Of a DNA stretch of 64,000 bases, positions 8,761 through 17,554 are shown piece after piece (position 1 is the stretch's first letter; the number at the start of each line of letters is the position of its first letter). Location of the stretch: the NCBI GenBank assembly GCA_016179685.1, contig JACPCR010000094.1:1-64000 (forward strand). Direction: 5' to 3'. Below the pieces are notes generated by a model. The model ran no database searches and was not told the DNA's origin. It saw only the letters and a program-made list of their open reading frames with translations. Position numbers and translations under genes: made by a program. This DNA comes from Planctomycetota bacterium (lineage in GTDB: Bacteria > Planctomycetota > PUPC01 > JACPCR01).

Positions 8761-9345
8761 TCAGTCCCGAAGCATATCAATGGGGCTGGTCTTTCCGACG
8801 TCGGTGGACTTCAGATTGCCGGAATACTCGACGTGCGCGTCGAAGAACATGAGATTGACGCCTTCGTCGTGGTTCTGGGTCCCGTCGGAATCGTCGCACA
8901 TCATGGTCGTGTTGGATTCCATCTTGTCGACGATGACGCCGATCAGGCCGTTCCGGCCCGCGTAGGATACGTCGATGTCGCGCAGGGCTGTGAACTTGCG
9001 GCCCAGCTCGCCTCCGTTGTCGTTGTCGTCCGCCGAGCTGGGGCAGACGTATTGCTCGCGCTCGGCGAGCAGGTTCGACCAATAGAGCGAGGCGATCCAC
9101 TGGGCGCCGTTGAAGATCGGGGCCTGCGTGCCCGGCCACGAGTAGAACCGGCCCTTCCCAAACATGTCCACGTACTGAGCCATGGCGGTCCCCATGTTGT
9201 GAAGGGCGGACCGGCATTTCATCTTGCGCGCCTCCTCCCGCGCCCGCGCCAGAGCGGGGATCAGCATGCCCACGAGGATGGCAATGATGGCGACGACCAC
9301 CAGAAGCTCGATGAGGGTGAAGGCAGGACGCGGCTTCTTCAGCAT
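8761..9345 (-). CDS. Type II secretion / type IV pilus-like pseudopilin
   Basis: A 194-residue protein with the class III prepilin leader: short basic MLKKPRPAF, then TLIELLVVVAIIAILVGMLIPALARARE, with cleavage before F and the +5 glutamate. The C-terminal part contains FFDAHVEYSG, similar to the C-terminal H/DG motif of the large prepilin family in Planctomycetes, Lentisphaerae and Verrucomicrobia. The ATG at 9345 is preceded by AAGGAG, so I prefer it to the ORF start at 9366. The globular part would lie outside the inner membrane after processing by a prepilin peptidase. No other pilus or secretion gene is nearby, which is normal for these multicopy proteins. Confidence 0.9.
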   Translation of the reverse strand: MLKKPRPAFTLIELLVVVAIIAILVGMLIPALARAREEARKMKCRSALHNMGTAMAQYVDMFGKGRFYSWPGTQAPIFNGAQWIASLYWSNLLAEREQYVCPSSADDNDNGGELGRKFTALRDIDVSYAGRNGLIGVIVDKMESNTTMMCDDSDGTQNHDEGVNLMFFDAHVEYSGNLKSTDVGKTSPIDMLRD

Positions 9346-9618
9346 GAGGACTCCTTCATTTGTCATTTGTCATCTGTCATTGATTGCCGCCACAAGCCAT
9401 GAACGCAGAATTTGTCGGGCCACAGGCCTTCCCGCCGGGCTCCTCCCCAGCCGATCGCTGAGTTCGAGGATCCGAACCGCGAAATCGACGAATCTTTCCC
9501 CGAGTTCATCCGCGTCCATTCTCTTTTTACATGGGTGGGTTGCCTGGGGATGATAGCAGAAGCTCCCGGCAATGCCATTGCGCCGCGCCGGGAATCCTCT
9601 ACCGCCTCCTTGCTCGGT

Positions 9619-9650
9619 GACGAGCTTGCAAGTGCAGGTGCACTGCTGAA
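9619..9650. repeat. Hairpin repeat, tip AGTGC-aggt-GCACT (degenerate copy)
   Basis: The left arm tgacgagcttgcaagtgc matches the family consensus; the right arm after GCACT (gctgaac) has lost most pairing. It lies about 20 bases upstream of the gatC promoter-like boxes. Confidence 0.55.
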
Positions 9651-9671
9651 CAGGGACCGAGTCCTCATGAA

Positions 9672-9700
9672 TTGCGGCGGAGAGGGGCCGTTGCTAGAAT
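9672..9700 (+). promoter_or_regulatory. Putative sigma-70 promoter of gatCAB
   Basis: TTGCGG and TAGAAT are separated by 17 bases, 135 bases upstream of gatC. The -10 TAGAAT recurs at three other gene starts in the window, which supports the call. The -35 matches the consensus at only three or four of six positions. Confidence 0.45.
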
Positions 9701-9834
9701 TCCACTCGGTTGTTGATGGCCCCACGCGGTCTCAGGACCGCGGCCGCGTTCCAGTCCGTGCACGGGTCAGCCCGGCGGAGAAGGGACCTGGGGCCCCCTG
9801 CCTCTCTCCTTTTCCCGTTCGGCTCGTTCGGGTC

Positions 9835-10125
9835 ATGGCGAAAATCAGTCGAGACGATGTCCTGCACGTGGCGTTGCTCTCCCGGGTGGAATTGACCGAG
9901 GAAGAGTTGGAGCTGTTCCAATCGCAGCTTGCGGGCATCCTCGCCTATGTCGAGAAGCTCAAGGAGCTTTCCACGGAGGACGCCGAGCCGATGACCAGCG
10001 TGATGGGTCTGCATGACGTTTTTCGGGAGGATGAGCCGCGGGCGTCGCTGGGCCGGGAGGAGGCGCTGGCCAACGCGCCGGACCGGGACGAAGACTCGTT
10101 CCGGGTCCCGGCGGTGGTCGAATGA
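9835..10125 (+). CDS. gatC: Aspartyl/glutamyl-tRNA amidotransferase subunit C
   Basis: The 96-residue GatC stabilises the GatA-GatB complex that amidates Glu-tRNA(Gln) or Asp-tRNA(Asn). The sequence from [24 protein letters not shown] to the FREDEP segment is a full-length GatC. I start it at the ATG at 9835; the listed ORF begins 141 codons earlier in non-coding sequence. It is first in gatC-gatA-gatB: 13 bases separate it from gatA, and gatA overlaps gatB by four bases, so the three are surely cotranscribed. Confidence 0.95.
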   Translation: MAKISRDDVLHVALLSRVELTEEELELFQSQLAGILAYVEKLKELSTEDAEPMTSVMGLHDVFREDEPRASLGREEALANAPDRDEDSFRVPAVVE

Positions 10126-10138
10126 TTCGGAGACTCGA

Positions 10139-11608
10139 GTGGAGACGCATTCGCTCAGTGCGGTGGAGCTGGCGGAGTGCATCCGGAAGCGGTCGGTTTC
10201 CGCCTTGGAGGCTGTCGAATCGGTTCTGAAGCGGATCGAGCAGCTCGACGCGCAGGTACGGGCCTTCGTGACGGTAGACGCGGACGGGGCGCGGGCTCAG
10301 GCGCGTGCCCTGGACGAGAAGCGGGCGCGCGGCGAAGCCCTGGGCCTGCTCGGCGGGGTGCCCGTGGCCGTGAAGGATAACATCTGCACGCGGGGACTGC
10401 CGACCACGTGCTCCTCGAAGATCCTGCAGAATTTTGTCCCCCCCTTCGACGCGACGGTCGTCGAGCGGCTGCGGGCCGCCGGCGCGGTCATCCTCGGCAA
10501 GACCAATCTGGATGAATTCGCCATGGGGTCGTCCACCGAGAATTCCGGTCTCTTCGTTACCCGGAATCCCTGGGCACTGGACCGAGCACCCGGCGGGTCG
10601 AGCGGCGGCTCCGCCGCGGCCGTGTCGGCCCGGATGGCTTCTCTCGCCCTGGGCTCCGATACGGGTGGATCGATCCGCCAGCCGGCCTCCTTCTGCGGCA
10701 TCGTGGGCGTGAAACCGACCTACGGCCGCGTTTCGAGGTATGGCCTGGTGGCCTTCGCTTCCTCGCTCGATCAGATCGGGCCCCTGGCGCGGGACGTGCC
10801 GGACGCCGCGCTCCTGTTGCGGGTCCTCTGCGGGCATGACCCGCAGGACTCGACTTCCGCGGACCGGGCGGTCCCCGATTTTCTTCGGGACCTCGACGGC
10901 CCCATCCGGGGCTTGAGGCTGGGCCTGCCCCGCGAGTTCTTCGGAGAGGGGCTTTCCCGCGAGGTGGAGGACGCGGTGCGCCAGGCCATCGAGACGCTCC
11001 GGTCCGCCGGCGCGGAGACCCTTGAAATCTCGCTGGCCCACTCCGAGTACGCCGTCGCTACCTACTATCTCGTGGCCACGGCGGAGGCCAGCTCGAACCT
11101 GGCCCGCTACGACGGCGTGCACTACGGTTATCGCAGCGCCGAGGCGGGCGACCTCTACCGGCTCTACGCGGCGACTCGGCGCGAAGGCTTCGGGGCCGAG
11201 GTCAAGCGCCGCATCATGCTCGGCACTTACGCCCTCAGCTCCGGCTATTACGACGCTTACTATCTGAAGGCCTCGAGGGTCCGTACGCTCATCCGCCGTG
11301 ACTTCGAAAAGGCCTTCCAGGAAGTGGATGTGGTGGTCTGCCCGACGGCCCCGACTCCGCCTTTCAAGCTGGGTGAGAAGGTGGACAACCCTCTGGAAAT
11401 GTATCTTTCGGATATCTATACGATCAGTCTGAACCTGGCGGGCCTGCCGGGCCTCTCCCTTCCCTGCGGCTTCAGCTCCGAGGGCCTGCCGCTGGGCATG
11501 CAGATGCTCGGCCGAGCGTGGGATGAATCGACGCTCCTGCGCGTGGCTCAGGCCTATCAGAGGCGAACGGATTTTCACCGGCGCGAGCCGAAGGTGTCCC
11601 TCTTATGA
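10139..11608 (+). CDS. gatA: Aspartyl/glutamyl-tRNA amidotransferase subunit A
   Basis: The glutaminase subunit releases ammonia from glutamine for amidation of mischarged tRNA. It is an amidase-signature enzyme with a Ser-cisSer-Lys triad: the lysine in [11 protein letters not shown], then [11 protein letters not shown] and the nucleophile serine in [13 protein letters not shown] place the start at GTG 10139, giving 489 residues, the normal GatA length, and [11 protein letters not shown] as N-terminus. The ORF track starts 42 codons upstream inside gatC, where the translation is arginine-rich shadow. The stop overlaps the gatB ATG as ATGA. Confidence 0.96.
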   Translation: METHSLSAVELAECIRKRSVSALEAVESVLKRIEQLDAQVRAFVTVDADGARAQARALDEKRARGEALGLLGGVPVAVKDNICTRGLPTTCSSKILQNFVPPFDATVVERLRAAGAVILGKTNLDEFAMGSSTENSGLFVTRNPWALDRAPGGSSGGSAAAVSARMASLALGSDTGGSIRQPASFCGIVGVKPTYGRVSRYGLVAFASSLDQIGPLARDVPDAALLLRVLCGHDPQDSTSADRAVPDFLRDLDGPIRGLRLGLPREFFGEGLSREVEDAVRQAIETLRSAGAETLEISLAHSEYAVATYYLVATAEASSNLARYDGVHYGYRSAEAGDLYRLYAATRREGFGAEVKRRIMLGTYALSSGYYDAYYLKASRVRTLIRRDFEKAFQEVDVVVCPTAPTPPFKLGEKVDNPLEMYLSDIYTISLNLAGLPGLSLPCGFSSEGLPLGMQMLGRAWDESTLLRVAQAYQRRTDFHRREPKVSLL

Positions 11609-13059
11609 CCGACTACGAAGTGGTCATCGGGCTCGAGCTGCATGCCCAGCTCGCGACGCGGACGAAGCTCTTCTGCGGGTGCAGCACGGCTTTCGGCGCC
11701 CCGCCCAACTCGCAGACCTGCCCCGTGTGCCTCGGGATGCCCGGGGTGCTCCCCATGCTGAACCGCGCGGCCTTCGACCACGTCGTCAGGACCGCGCTCG
11801 CGCTCCACTGCCGGATCGATCCGGAGACGGCGATGGACCGCAAGAATTACTACTACCCGGACCTGCCCAAGAACTACCAGATCTCGCAGAATGCGCGCCC
11901 CATCGGGGTGGACGGCTGGTTCGACATGGAGTCGGGCGGATCAATCAAACGCGTCCGCATCCTCAACGTGCACCTCGAAGAAGACGCGGGCAAGCTCATC
12001 CACCCGGAGGATACCGGCGCGGCGACGAGCCGGGTGGACCTGAACCGTGCGGGCACGCCGCTGGTGGAGATTGTAACGGGGCCCGACCTGCGCAGCGTCG
12101 AGGAGGCGAAGGCCTACATGGAGAGCATGCGCCAGTTCCTGGTCGCCCTGGGCGTCTCGGACTGCAAGATGCAGGAGGGCTCCCTCCGCTTCGAGGCCAG
12201 CATCTCCCTTCGTCCCTTCGGCCAGGAGAAGCTGGGGCCCCGCGTCGAGATCAAGAACGTCAACTCCGTGCGGTTCGTCCTCGGCGCGCTCGAATGCGAG
12301 ATTCGACGCCAGACCGAATTGCTGAACCGAGGCGAATCCGTCCCACAGCAGACGGTGCTCTACGACGTGCGCCACGACGAGACGCGCCCGATGAGGTCCA
12401 AGGAACATGCGGAAGACTACCGGTATTTTCCTGAGCCGGACCTCGTGCCCCTGCACTTGTCTCCGGAGCGGCTCGAAGCCATCCGGGCCACGATTCCGGA
12501 GTTGCCCCTGGCCCGCAAGCAGAGGTTCATGCAGTGCCTGGGCCTCTCCTCCTATGACGCGGGTATTCTGGTCGAGGACCCCGCGATCGCCGGCTATTTC
12601 GAGGCCTGCGCCGCCCTCCACGCGGACGCGAAGGCGGTGAGCAACCTGATCACGAACGAGGTTCTGCGGGAGCTCAAGGAACGGCGTCTGACGATCGACG
12701 CCTTCCCGGTCCGGCCGGAGGGGCTGGCGGACCTGCTCCGTCGTATGGATGCGGGCGAGGTGAGCAAGACGGTGGCCCGGGATGTGTTGACGGAGATGGT
12801 GGCGACGGGCCGGGGCGCCGGCCCCATCATCGAGGCCAAGGGCCTCCGGCAGATCGGGGACGAGGCGGTATTGCGGGCGCTCGTCCTTCAGGCGATGCAG
12901 CAGAATCCCAAGGCTGTGTCCGAGGTTCGGGCCGGAAAGTCGAAAGCCAGGGGCGCCCTCGTCGGGCCCGTCATGCGGGCCACCCAGGGCAAAGCCGATC
13001 CGGGCCTCATCAACAGGCTGATCCAGGAACTCTTGAACCGTCCGTCGTCCGGGGAATAG
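11605..13059 (+). CDS. gatB: Aspartyl/glutamyl-tRNA amidotransferase subunit B
   Basis: GatB binds the tRNA and phosphorylates the misacylated residue before amidation. The 484-residue protein starts with [15 protein letters not shown] and has the zinc-site cysteines in FCGCSTAFG and [27 protein letters not shown] and the C-terminal YqeY-like domain are also present. Length is standard. It overlaps gatA by four bases (ATGA). Confidence 0.97.
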   Translation: MTDYEVVIGLELHAQLATRTKLFCGCSTAFGAPPNSQTCPVCLGMPGVLPMLNRAAFDHVVRTALALHCRIDPETAMDRKNYYYPDLPKNYQISQNARPIGVDGWFDMESGGSIKRVRILNVHLEEDAGKLIHPEDTGAATSRVDLNRAGTPLVEIVTGPDLRSVEEAKAYMESMRQFLVALGVSDCKMQEGSLRFEASISLRPFGQEKLGPRVEIKNVNSVRFVLGALECEIRRQTELLNRGESVPQQTVLYDVRHDETRPMRSKEHAEDYRYFPEPDLVPLHLSPERLEAIRATIPELPLARKQRFMQCLGLSSYDAGILVEDPAIAGYFEACAALHADAKAVSNLITNEVLRELKERRLTIDAFPVRPEGLADLLRRMDAGEVSKTVARDVLTEMVATGRGAGPIIEAKGLRQIGDEAVLRALVLQAMQQNPKAVSEVRAGKSKARGALVGPVMRATQGKADPGLINRLIQELLNRPSSGE

Positions 13060-13102
13060 CACGCCGCCGTTCCTGGGACGCTGAAAAGGAGAACCATACG
13101 CC

Positions 13103-13414
13103 ATGATCCATTTTACTTGCGACCTCTGCGGGAAGACTTTGGTAGCTCACCAGGAGCTCCGGTACGTGGTGAAAATCGACGTCTACTCCGCGCTGAACCC
13201 GGTGGAGATGTACGACGAGGAGCTGGACAAGGACCCGCTGGAGGACGTCTCCGACCTGCTGCCATCGTCGGAGGAGGCGCACGAGGGTCCCCAGGCCGAG
13301 GAGGGCGACTTCCAGACCTTCCGCTACGACCTGTGCCCCGCGTGCCATGCGGAATTCATCAAGAATCCGCTCGGGCGGCCCGTCCCCCGGAAGTTCGGCA
13401 TCAGCGGGAATTGA
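13103..13414 (+). CDS. Small CxxC/CxxC protein, zinc-ribbon-like
   Basis: A 103-residue protein beginning MIHFTCDLCGKTL, with a second cysteine pair in YDLCPACHAEF near residue 80. The four cysteines suggest one structural zinc. The middle is very acidic (EELDKDPLEDVSDLLPSSEE). Similar small proteins are, to my memory, common in Planctomycetes and relatives but have no assigned function. An AAGGAG-type site precedes the ATG. It lies 43 bases after gatB on the same strand and may be the fourth gene of that operon. Confidence 0.8.
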   Translation: MIHFTCDLCGKTLVAHQELRYVVKIDVYSALNPVEMYDEELDKDPLEDVSDLLPSSEEAHEGPQAEEGDFQTFRYDLCPACHAEFIKNPLGRPVPRKFGISGN

Positions 13415-13530
13415 GGCGTCAGCGACCCGTCCACCGGCGGGGTCAAGCCGGTGGTGGCGATCGTGTCACCGGTGGACGGGTTGTTGAGCAGCGGGAATTT
13501 GCTGCCGGTCACGGTGGTGTTTTCAGCCAA
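13415..13530 (+). pseudogene. Possible remnant of an Ig-like surface-protein domain
   Basis: In frame with, and directly after, the stop of the CxxC gene, the translation reads TGGVKPVVAIVSPVDGLLSS and then GNLLPVTVVFS. This has the hydrophobic-strand pattern and Pro-x-Asp-Gly turn of bacterial Ig-like domains. It has no start of its own and breaks down within 40 residues. It could be chance translation of the GC-rich inverted repeat at 13426-13480, so confidence is low. Confidence 0.22.
13426..13480. repeat. 12-bp perfect inverted repeat
   Basis: cccgtccaccgg and ccggtggacggg are separated by 31 bases. Position after the CxxC gene suggests a terminator-like structure, but there is no U-tract. 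Confidence 0.6.
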
Positions 13531-13580
13531 GCTCGAGAAGGGGTGCGCCCACCGTTTTACACGTGCGGGAAGCGGCAGCC

Positions 13581-13715
13581 CTCCCAGCGTCCCTCCACAG
13601 AATCCCCACGGGAAACGGGATGCCTTCGGGAGATCAGTTGAATCCGGCGACGTTCTGCGCGGACGGCGCGTCTCCCAACGTCCCTCCACAGAATCCCCAC
13701 GGGAAACGGGATGCC
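13581..13715. repeat. Two direct copies of a 44-base repeat
   Basis: Copies at 13581-13624 and 13672-13715 differ at one base and contain cgtccctccacagaatcccc. The period is 91 bases. Its cagcgtccctccacag core also appears on the opposite strand near 59330, so the unit is dispersed as well as tandem. Confidence 0.85.
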
Positions 13716-13788
13716 GCGGGGAGAACAGGTCTCGCCGGGGCAAGTCTGGAAGGCGAGACAAGAAAACTCGATATTTGACAACTGGCCC

Positions 13789-13836
13789 ATTCACAAGTGG
13801 TAAAATAGGAATGTCTCTTGAATTTCGCCGAGGTTT
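13789..13836 (+). repeat. 48-base leader block shared with leuS (copy 1)
   Basis: This block matches 59735-59782 at 44 of 48 bases, including the unbroken tctcttgaatttcgccg. It contains TAAAAT, which with TTGACA at 13775 would be a promoter with an over-long 20-base spacer. Both copies lie 80-130 bases before an essential gene (gmk, leuS) in the same orientation. Confidence 0.8.
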
Positions 13837-13841
13837 CCCAA

Positions 13842-13887
13842 AGGAGACGAGTCAGCAAGTGCGGGTGCACATGCTGACTCGTCTCCT
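13842..13887. repeat. Hairpin repeat, tip AAGTGC-gggt-GCAC
   Basis: Arms of 21 bases with a single mismatch surround gggt (13863-13866). The outer stem aggagacgagtcag differs from other copies yet is matched by its own partner. It ends 33 bases before the gmk ATG, so it is probably part of the gmk leader RNA. Confidence 0.92.
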
Positions 13888-13920
13888 GGCGCTCGGCCGC
13901 CGTATCCGGATTCATGCCCG

Positions 13921-14511
13921 ATGGCTTCCTCTTCCGGGAAAATCGTGATTCTGTCCGGGCCTTCAGGCGTTGGAAAAACGTCCATCTGCCAGAAGCTGCT
14001 CGAGCGGCCCGCGCGGGCCAAGTCGACCTCCGCGACGACCCGGCCCCCAAGGCCCGGCGAGATCGACGGCGTTGATTACCATTTCCTGTCCCGGGAAGAA
14101 TTCGAAAAACGGCTCCGCGCCGGATGGTTCGCTGAACACGCCGAGGTGCACGCCCACCTCTACGGCACGCCCAGGCATCCCCTCGAGGACGCCCTGCAGC
14201 AAGGCGTCACCTTCCTGCTGGATATCGACGTCCAGGGGGCCGAACGCATCCGCCAGCGATACCCCGGCGTTCTCTCCATCTTCATCCTGCCTCCCAGCAC
14301 GGAGGCACTCGAAAAACGGCTGCGCGGCCGCAGGACCGATAGCCCCGGGGTGGTCGAGCGCCGGCTCGCCCGCGCCCGTGCCGAGATCGCCCGGCAGGAC
14401 GAGTTCGATTACCGCGTCGTCAATGATAGACTAGAACGAGTCGTCCGAGAGATTGAGGATATCCTGGAGAGGCCGAGGCCGGGAGAGCAGAACACCTCAT
14501 GCCGGGCATGA
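13921..14511 (+). CDS. gmk: Guanylate kinase
   Basis: Phosphorylates GMP to GDP with ATP. The P-loop GPSGVGKTS is at residues 12-20, followed by the GMP-binding STSATTRPPRPGE and DGVDYHFLS. The LLDIDVQGAERIRQ segment and RRLARARAEI lid region complete a 196-residue protein of normal length. Its end overlaps the CoaC gene, so the two form an operon. Usually rpoZ follows gmk; it is absent here. A hairpin-family copy and the shared 48-base block lie directly upstream. Confidence 0.97.
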   Translation: MASSSGKIVILSGPSGVGKTSICQKLLERPARAKSTSATTRPPRPGEIDGVDYHFLSREEFEKRLRAGWFAEHAEVHAHLYGTPRHPLEDALQQGVTFLLDIDVQGAERIRQRYPGVLSIFILPPSTEALEKRLRGRRTDSPGVVERRLARARAEIARQDEFDYRVVNDRLERVVREIEDILERPRPGEQNTSCRA

Positions 14512-15110
14512 AGAACCGCAGGGAATTCGAGGGGAAGGCCGTCCTCGTGGGCGTGACGGGCAGCATTGCCGCTTACAAGGCCGCCGAACTGGTGTCGCGG
14601 CTCAAGCAGGGCGGCGCGGACGTCCACGTCGTCATGACGCGGGACGCCCAGGAACTGGTCGGGCCCATGACCTTCCATTCCCTTTCCATGAATCCGGTGG
14701 TTACGGAGCTTTTCCCTGCGGGCGGGGCGTCCCGACCCTATCACATCGACCTGGTGGACCGGGCGGACCTGATGGTCATTGCGCCGGCCACGGCCAACAT
14801 CATCGGCAAGATCGCCGCGGGGATCGGCGACGAGATTCTTTCGACCACCGTCCTCGCCGCCTACGACATGCCCGTGATCCTCGCCCCCGCCATGAACGTG
14901 CGCATGTTCAGCAATCCCATCGTGCAGCGCAATCTCCAGACGCTCCGAGACCTGGGCTACGTGGTCGTCGATCCCGAGGAGGGCTACCTCGCCTGCGGCT
15001 ATGAGGGCCGCGGCAGGCTGGCCGGGCTCGAGAGCATTCTGGACGCCATCCGGTCGACACTGAAGAAGCACGCCGGGCGCGGGCGCAGGTTCCCCAGGCG
15101 GGAGGAGTGA
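14499..15110 (+). CDS. Phosphopantothenoylcysteine decarboxylase (CoaC domain only)
   Basis: A 203-residue flavoprotein of the Dfp/HFCD family that decarboxylates 4'-phosphopantothenoylcysteine in CoA synthesis. GVTGSIAAYKAAEL binds FMN, the histidine is in FHSLSMNP, PAMNVRMFSNP is the substrate motif and LACGYEGRGR carries the active-site cysteine. In most bacteria CoaC is fused to the CoaB synthetase in a protein of about 400 residues. This one ends right after the decarboxylase domain, and the next gene is on the other strand. The start could also be the ATG at 14508, which would give an ATGA overlap with gmk. Confidence 0.92.
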   Translation: MPGMKNRREFEGKAVLVGVTGSIAAYKAAELVSRLKQGGADVHVVMTRDAQELVGPMTFHSLSMNPVVTELFPAGGASRPYHIDLVDRADLMVIAPATANIIGKIAAGIGDEILSTTVLAAYDMPVILAPAMNVRMFSNPIVQRNLQTLRDLGYVVVDPEEGYLACGYEGRGRLAGLESILDAIRSTLKKHAGRGRRFPRREE

Positions 15111-15141
15111 ACCGGATGCCGGGCGATCCTGTTCCGCCGTG

Positions 15142-16173
15142 CTACAGCGTCTGGAGCAGGGCGAGAAGCCTGGCCCCGACGATCTCCGTGGAGTAGGCCT
15201 GCTCGACCCTCCGGCGGCCAGCCCGGCCCATGGATGTCCTGTAATCCGGGCTGGCGGCGAGGCGGTGCAAGGCTTGGTACCACTCGTCATCGGTCCGGCA
15301 GAGGAAGCCTTCCTTCCCGTTCTCGAGAATTTCGCCGTTGGCGCCCACCGCGGAGCACACCGCCGGGATGCCTGCCGCCATGTACTGAAGCGCCTTCAGT
15401 CCGCACTTGCCTCGGGTCCATTCGTCATCTTCCAGCGGCATCAGGCCGACGTCGAAAGCCAGGAGGTCGGCCGTTTCGGTGGCCTCCGACCAAGCGCGGT
15501 TCTCCACCTTCACGCCGGCCATCGCCATGTCTTGATCGGAAACGACGATGAGCCGCAGCCCAGGGATGATACCGGCCAGACGCGAGAGGGGCTGCTTCAG
15601 CAGGGCCAGGTAGCGATGATTGACTCGGCTGCCCATCCATCCGAGGGTGAAGTCGCCGGCGGTATGCGCATGAACTTTCATCGAATAGCGGGATAGGTCG
15701 ATTGCCGTGGGCAACATCTCGACGCGTGGAGCATGGGCGCGGGCAAACTCGGCCAGGACGGCGTTCCCGGCCAGGACCAGGCTTGAGGCCTCCAGGACGC
15801 GCTGAAGCCTCCTCAGCGCCCGCGCTCGTGTCCAGGCGGACCAGTCCCCTCGCGGCGACGTGTAGAGAGCGTCGTCAAAATCAAAGATGATGGGTTTCCC
15901 GAGCCTTTCGAGCCGGCCGGCCAGGCCCGCCGTGAGCAGGCGCTTCTGGATGAAAAGGATATCGGCCTCGCGGGCGTGTCGTAGAATACGCCGTTCCTCT
16001 CTCAGGCGGCGCAGGAGACGGAGCGGCCCCCGTCCCCGGGCCTCGGGCGCAACGAGGTCCACACGAAACCCGGCCCCCTCGAGGACGGGAACGAACTGGG
16101 CGACGCGGTAGCGGGTGCTGGCCGCTCGGGTATCGGACTTGGTGAGGAAGAGGATGCGGCGCTTCACGGCCAT
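15142..16173 (-). CDS. Glycosyltransferase, GT4/GT1-like
   Basis: A 343-residue GT-B type transferase. The N-terminus RRILFLTKSDTRAASTRYRV is the acceptor-side Rossmann strand common in capsule and LPS transferases. The C-terminal half has FTLGWMGSRVNHRYL, the glutamate-containing LMPLEDDEWTRGKCGLKALQYMAAGIPAV donor-site block and a terminal helix. Donor and acceptor cannot be deduced. It starts one base after the stop of the upstream anion transporter, so the two are translationally coupled. Confidence 0.88.
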   Translation of the reverse strand: MAVKRRILFLTKSDTRAASTRYRVAQFVPVLEGAGFRVDLVAPEARGRGPLRLLRRLREERRILRHAREADILFIQKRLLTAGLAGRLERLGKPIIFDFDDALYTSPRGDWSAWTRARALRRLQRVLEASSLVLAGNAVLAEFARAHAPRVEMLPTAIDLSRYSMKVHAHTAGDFTLGWMGSRVNHRYLALLKQPLSRLAGIIPGLRLIVVSDQDMAMAGVKVENRAWSEATETADLLAFDVGLMPLEDDEWTRGKCGLKALQYMAAGIPAVCSAVGANGEILENGKEGFLCRTDDEWYQALHRLAASPDYRTSMGRAGRRRVEQAYSTEIVGARLLALLQTL

Positions 16174-16174
16174 G

Positions 16175-17428
16175 TCACCCCGCGCCCCAGAGGCTCATCA
16201 GCATCCACCACCCGTAGGCAATGAGAAACGTGAGGATGGCAAAGGGCGCTGTCCAGGCCGCATGGGCGCGGAACGTGATCTCGGCGCCCAGACGCCGGGC
16301 CTGCTCGGCCACGATCAGGTTCGCAATCGATCCGATGAGAATCAGGTTGCCCGCATAGGTGCTGGTCAGGGCCAGCAGATAAGCGAGGTCGGGACGCTCC
16401 TGAGGCCACTGGGCCATGAGCAGCATGACGGCGGGAACGTTGCTCACCAGGTTGCTGAGCACGATGCTGACCGCGCCAAAAAGGCCCGGCTGGAACAGGT
16501 CGACCCCGCGGTCCGAGAAGAAGCCCATGAGGGCCTCCAGGCCGCCGGAGGCGCGAAAACCTCGCAGCAGCACGAACAGGCCGACAAACAGGATCAGAAG
16601 CGGCCAGTCCACCAGGCCGAGGAACTGGCTCGTCGTCAGTTTCCGGCTCATCAGGAGGATCGAGGCGGCCCCGAGGACGGTGACCTCCCGCGGCACGGGC
16701 GTGAAGAACAGGACGATGATGGCTGCGGTGATGCAGATCGCTTTGCCCGACTGATAGCTGTCCCAGGGCTGCCCGGACCGGAGCTCGAGATTCGCTGATT
16801 CGGACGCTGGGGTCTCGGCTTGACCCGCCACGTGCAGCCCGCCTTTCCAGAGGCTCCAGGCGTAGAGGAGGACCAGGCTCAGGAGGCTGGGCGGCCCGCA
16901 CCAGAGCAGGAATCGGGCGAAATCGAGGCGGGCGGTCTGGCCGATGAACATGTTTTGCGGGTTGCCGATGATCGTGGCGGCGGAGCCGACATTGGAGGCC
17001 GCAGCCAGGGCAAGAAGGAATGGAAGGGGATTCCAGCGCCGAATCTGGACGATCTCGAGAATCAGCGGGGTGAGGACGAGGCAGATGACGTCGTTGCACA
17101 GGAGCGCCGAGAGGACGGCGGACGCCGCGATGACGAAGGCCATGAAGCGATGGGGACTGGTCTGACCCTGCGCGGCCCGGCGGGCCAGAAAAGTGTAAAA
17201 CCCACCCAGGCGAAACTGCGCCGAGAGGAGCATCAGACCGAACAGGAGGATGAGGGTCCCGTAATCGATCGCGCCCGTCGCCTCCGGCACGGACACGACA
17301 CGGGCGACCACCATCAACATGCCGCCCAGGATGGCCACTCCGCTGCGATCGAGCCCGAGGCCAGGAATTTCCCCGAGCGCGATCCCGACGTAGGAAAGCG
17401 AGAAGATGAGGATGCCGATGTAATTCAT
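16175..17428 (-). CDS. SLC13 / ArsB-NhaD superfamily anion transporter
   Basis: An integral membrane protein of 417 residues with about 10-12 hydrophobic segments. The two conserved repeats are LLCNDVICLVLTPLILEI with GSAATIIGNPQNMFIGQ, and the C-terminal LSNLVSNVPAVMLLMAQWP with AGNLILIGSIANLIV. These asparagine-proline-rich hairpins are typical of the ion-transporter superfamily (ArsB, NhaD, CitM, YbiR). I start at the ATG at 17428 (MNYIGILIFSLSY). The ORF track adds 42 proline-rich residues that do not look like membrane protein. The ion is not determinable. It is coupled to the glycosyltransferase and follows the GH42-like gene by 126 bases. Confidence 0.85.
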   Translation of the reverse strand: MNYIGILIFSLSYVGIALGEIPGLGLDRSGVAILGGMLMVVARVVSVPEATGAIDYGTLILLFGLMLLSAQFRLGGFYTFLARRAAQGQTSPHRFMAFVIAASAVLSALLCNDVICLVLTPLILEIVQIRRWNPLPFLLALAAASNVGSAATIIGNPQNMFIGQTARLDFARFLLWCGPPSLLSLVLLYAWSLWKGGLHVAGQAETPASESANLELRSGQPWDSYQSGKAICITAAIIVLFFTPVPREVTVLGAASILLMSRKLTTSQFLGLVDWPLLILFVGLFVLLRGFRASGGLEALMGFFSDRGVDLFQPGLFGAVSIVLSNLVSNVPAVMLLMAQWPQERPDLAYLLALTSTYAGNLILIGSIANLIVAEQARRLGAEITFRAHAAWTAPFAILTFLIAYGWWMLMSLWGAG

Positions 17429-17554
17429 GAACGGGGTTGGTGGGTTGCCCTGCAAGAAATTGGGTGGAAGCGCTTCTGGTGGGGGCAGGGAAGCCGAAGC
17501 CGTGAGGAAGCGGTCCCCGAACGGGAAGGGCGGCGATGTCTCCCGTACGCACAT

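Larger units (their letters stand above)
9346..9834. other. Divergent intergenic region before gatC with repeats
   Basis: A 489-base gap. At 9357-9383 short degenerate heptads of the tcatttg type occur next to the pseudopilin start. At 9619-9650 is a degenerate copy of the hairpin family. A promoter-like pair for gatC lies at 9672-9700. Plus-strand ORF 9412-10125 covers much of it, but only its end (gatC) looks protein-like. Confidence 0.5.
13415..13920. other. Repeat-rich gap between the CxxC gene and gmk
   Basis: Five separate elements share these 506 bases: a 12-bp inverted repeat (13426-13480), a possible Ig-like domain remnant (13415-13530), a 44-base direct repeat (13581 and 13672), a 48-base block shared with the leuS leader (13789) and a hairpin-family copy (13842). 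No intact gene is seen. Short ORFs on both strands are composed of the repeats. Confidence 0.7.

Noticed and set aside
13775-13806. TTGACA ... TAAAAT as gmk promoter
   Set aside because: Spacer of 20 bases is too long, and the leuS copy of the block lacks the TTGACA.
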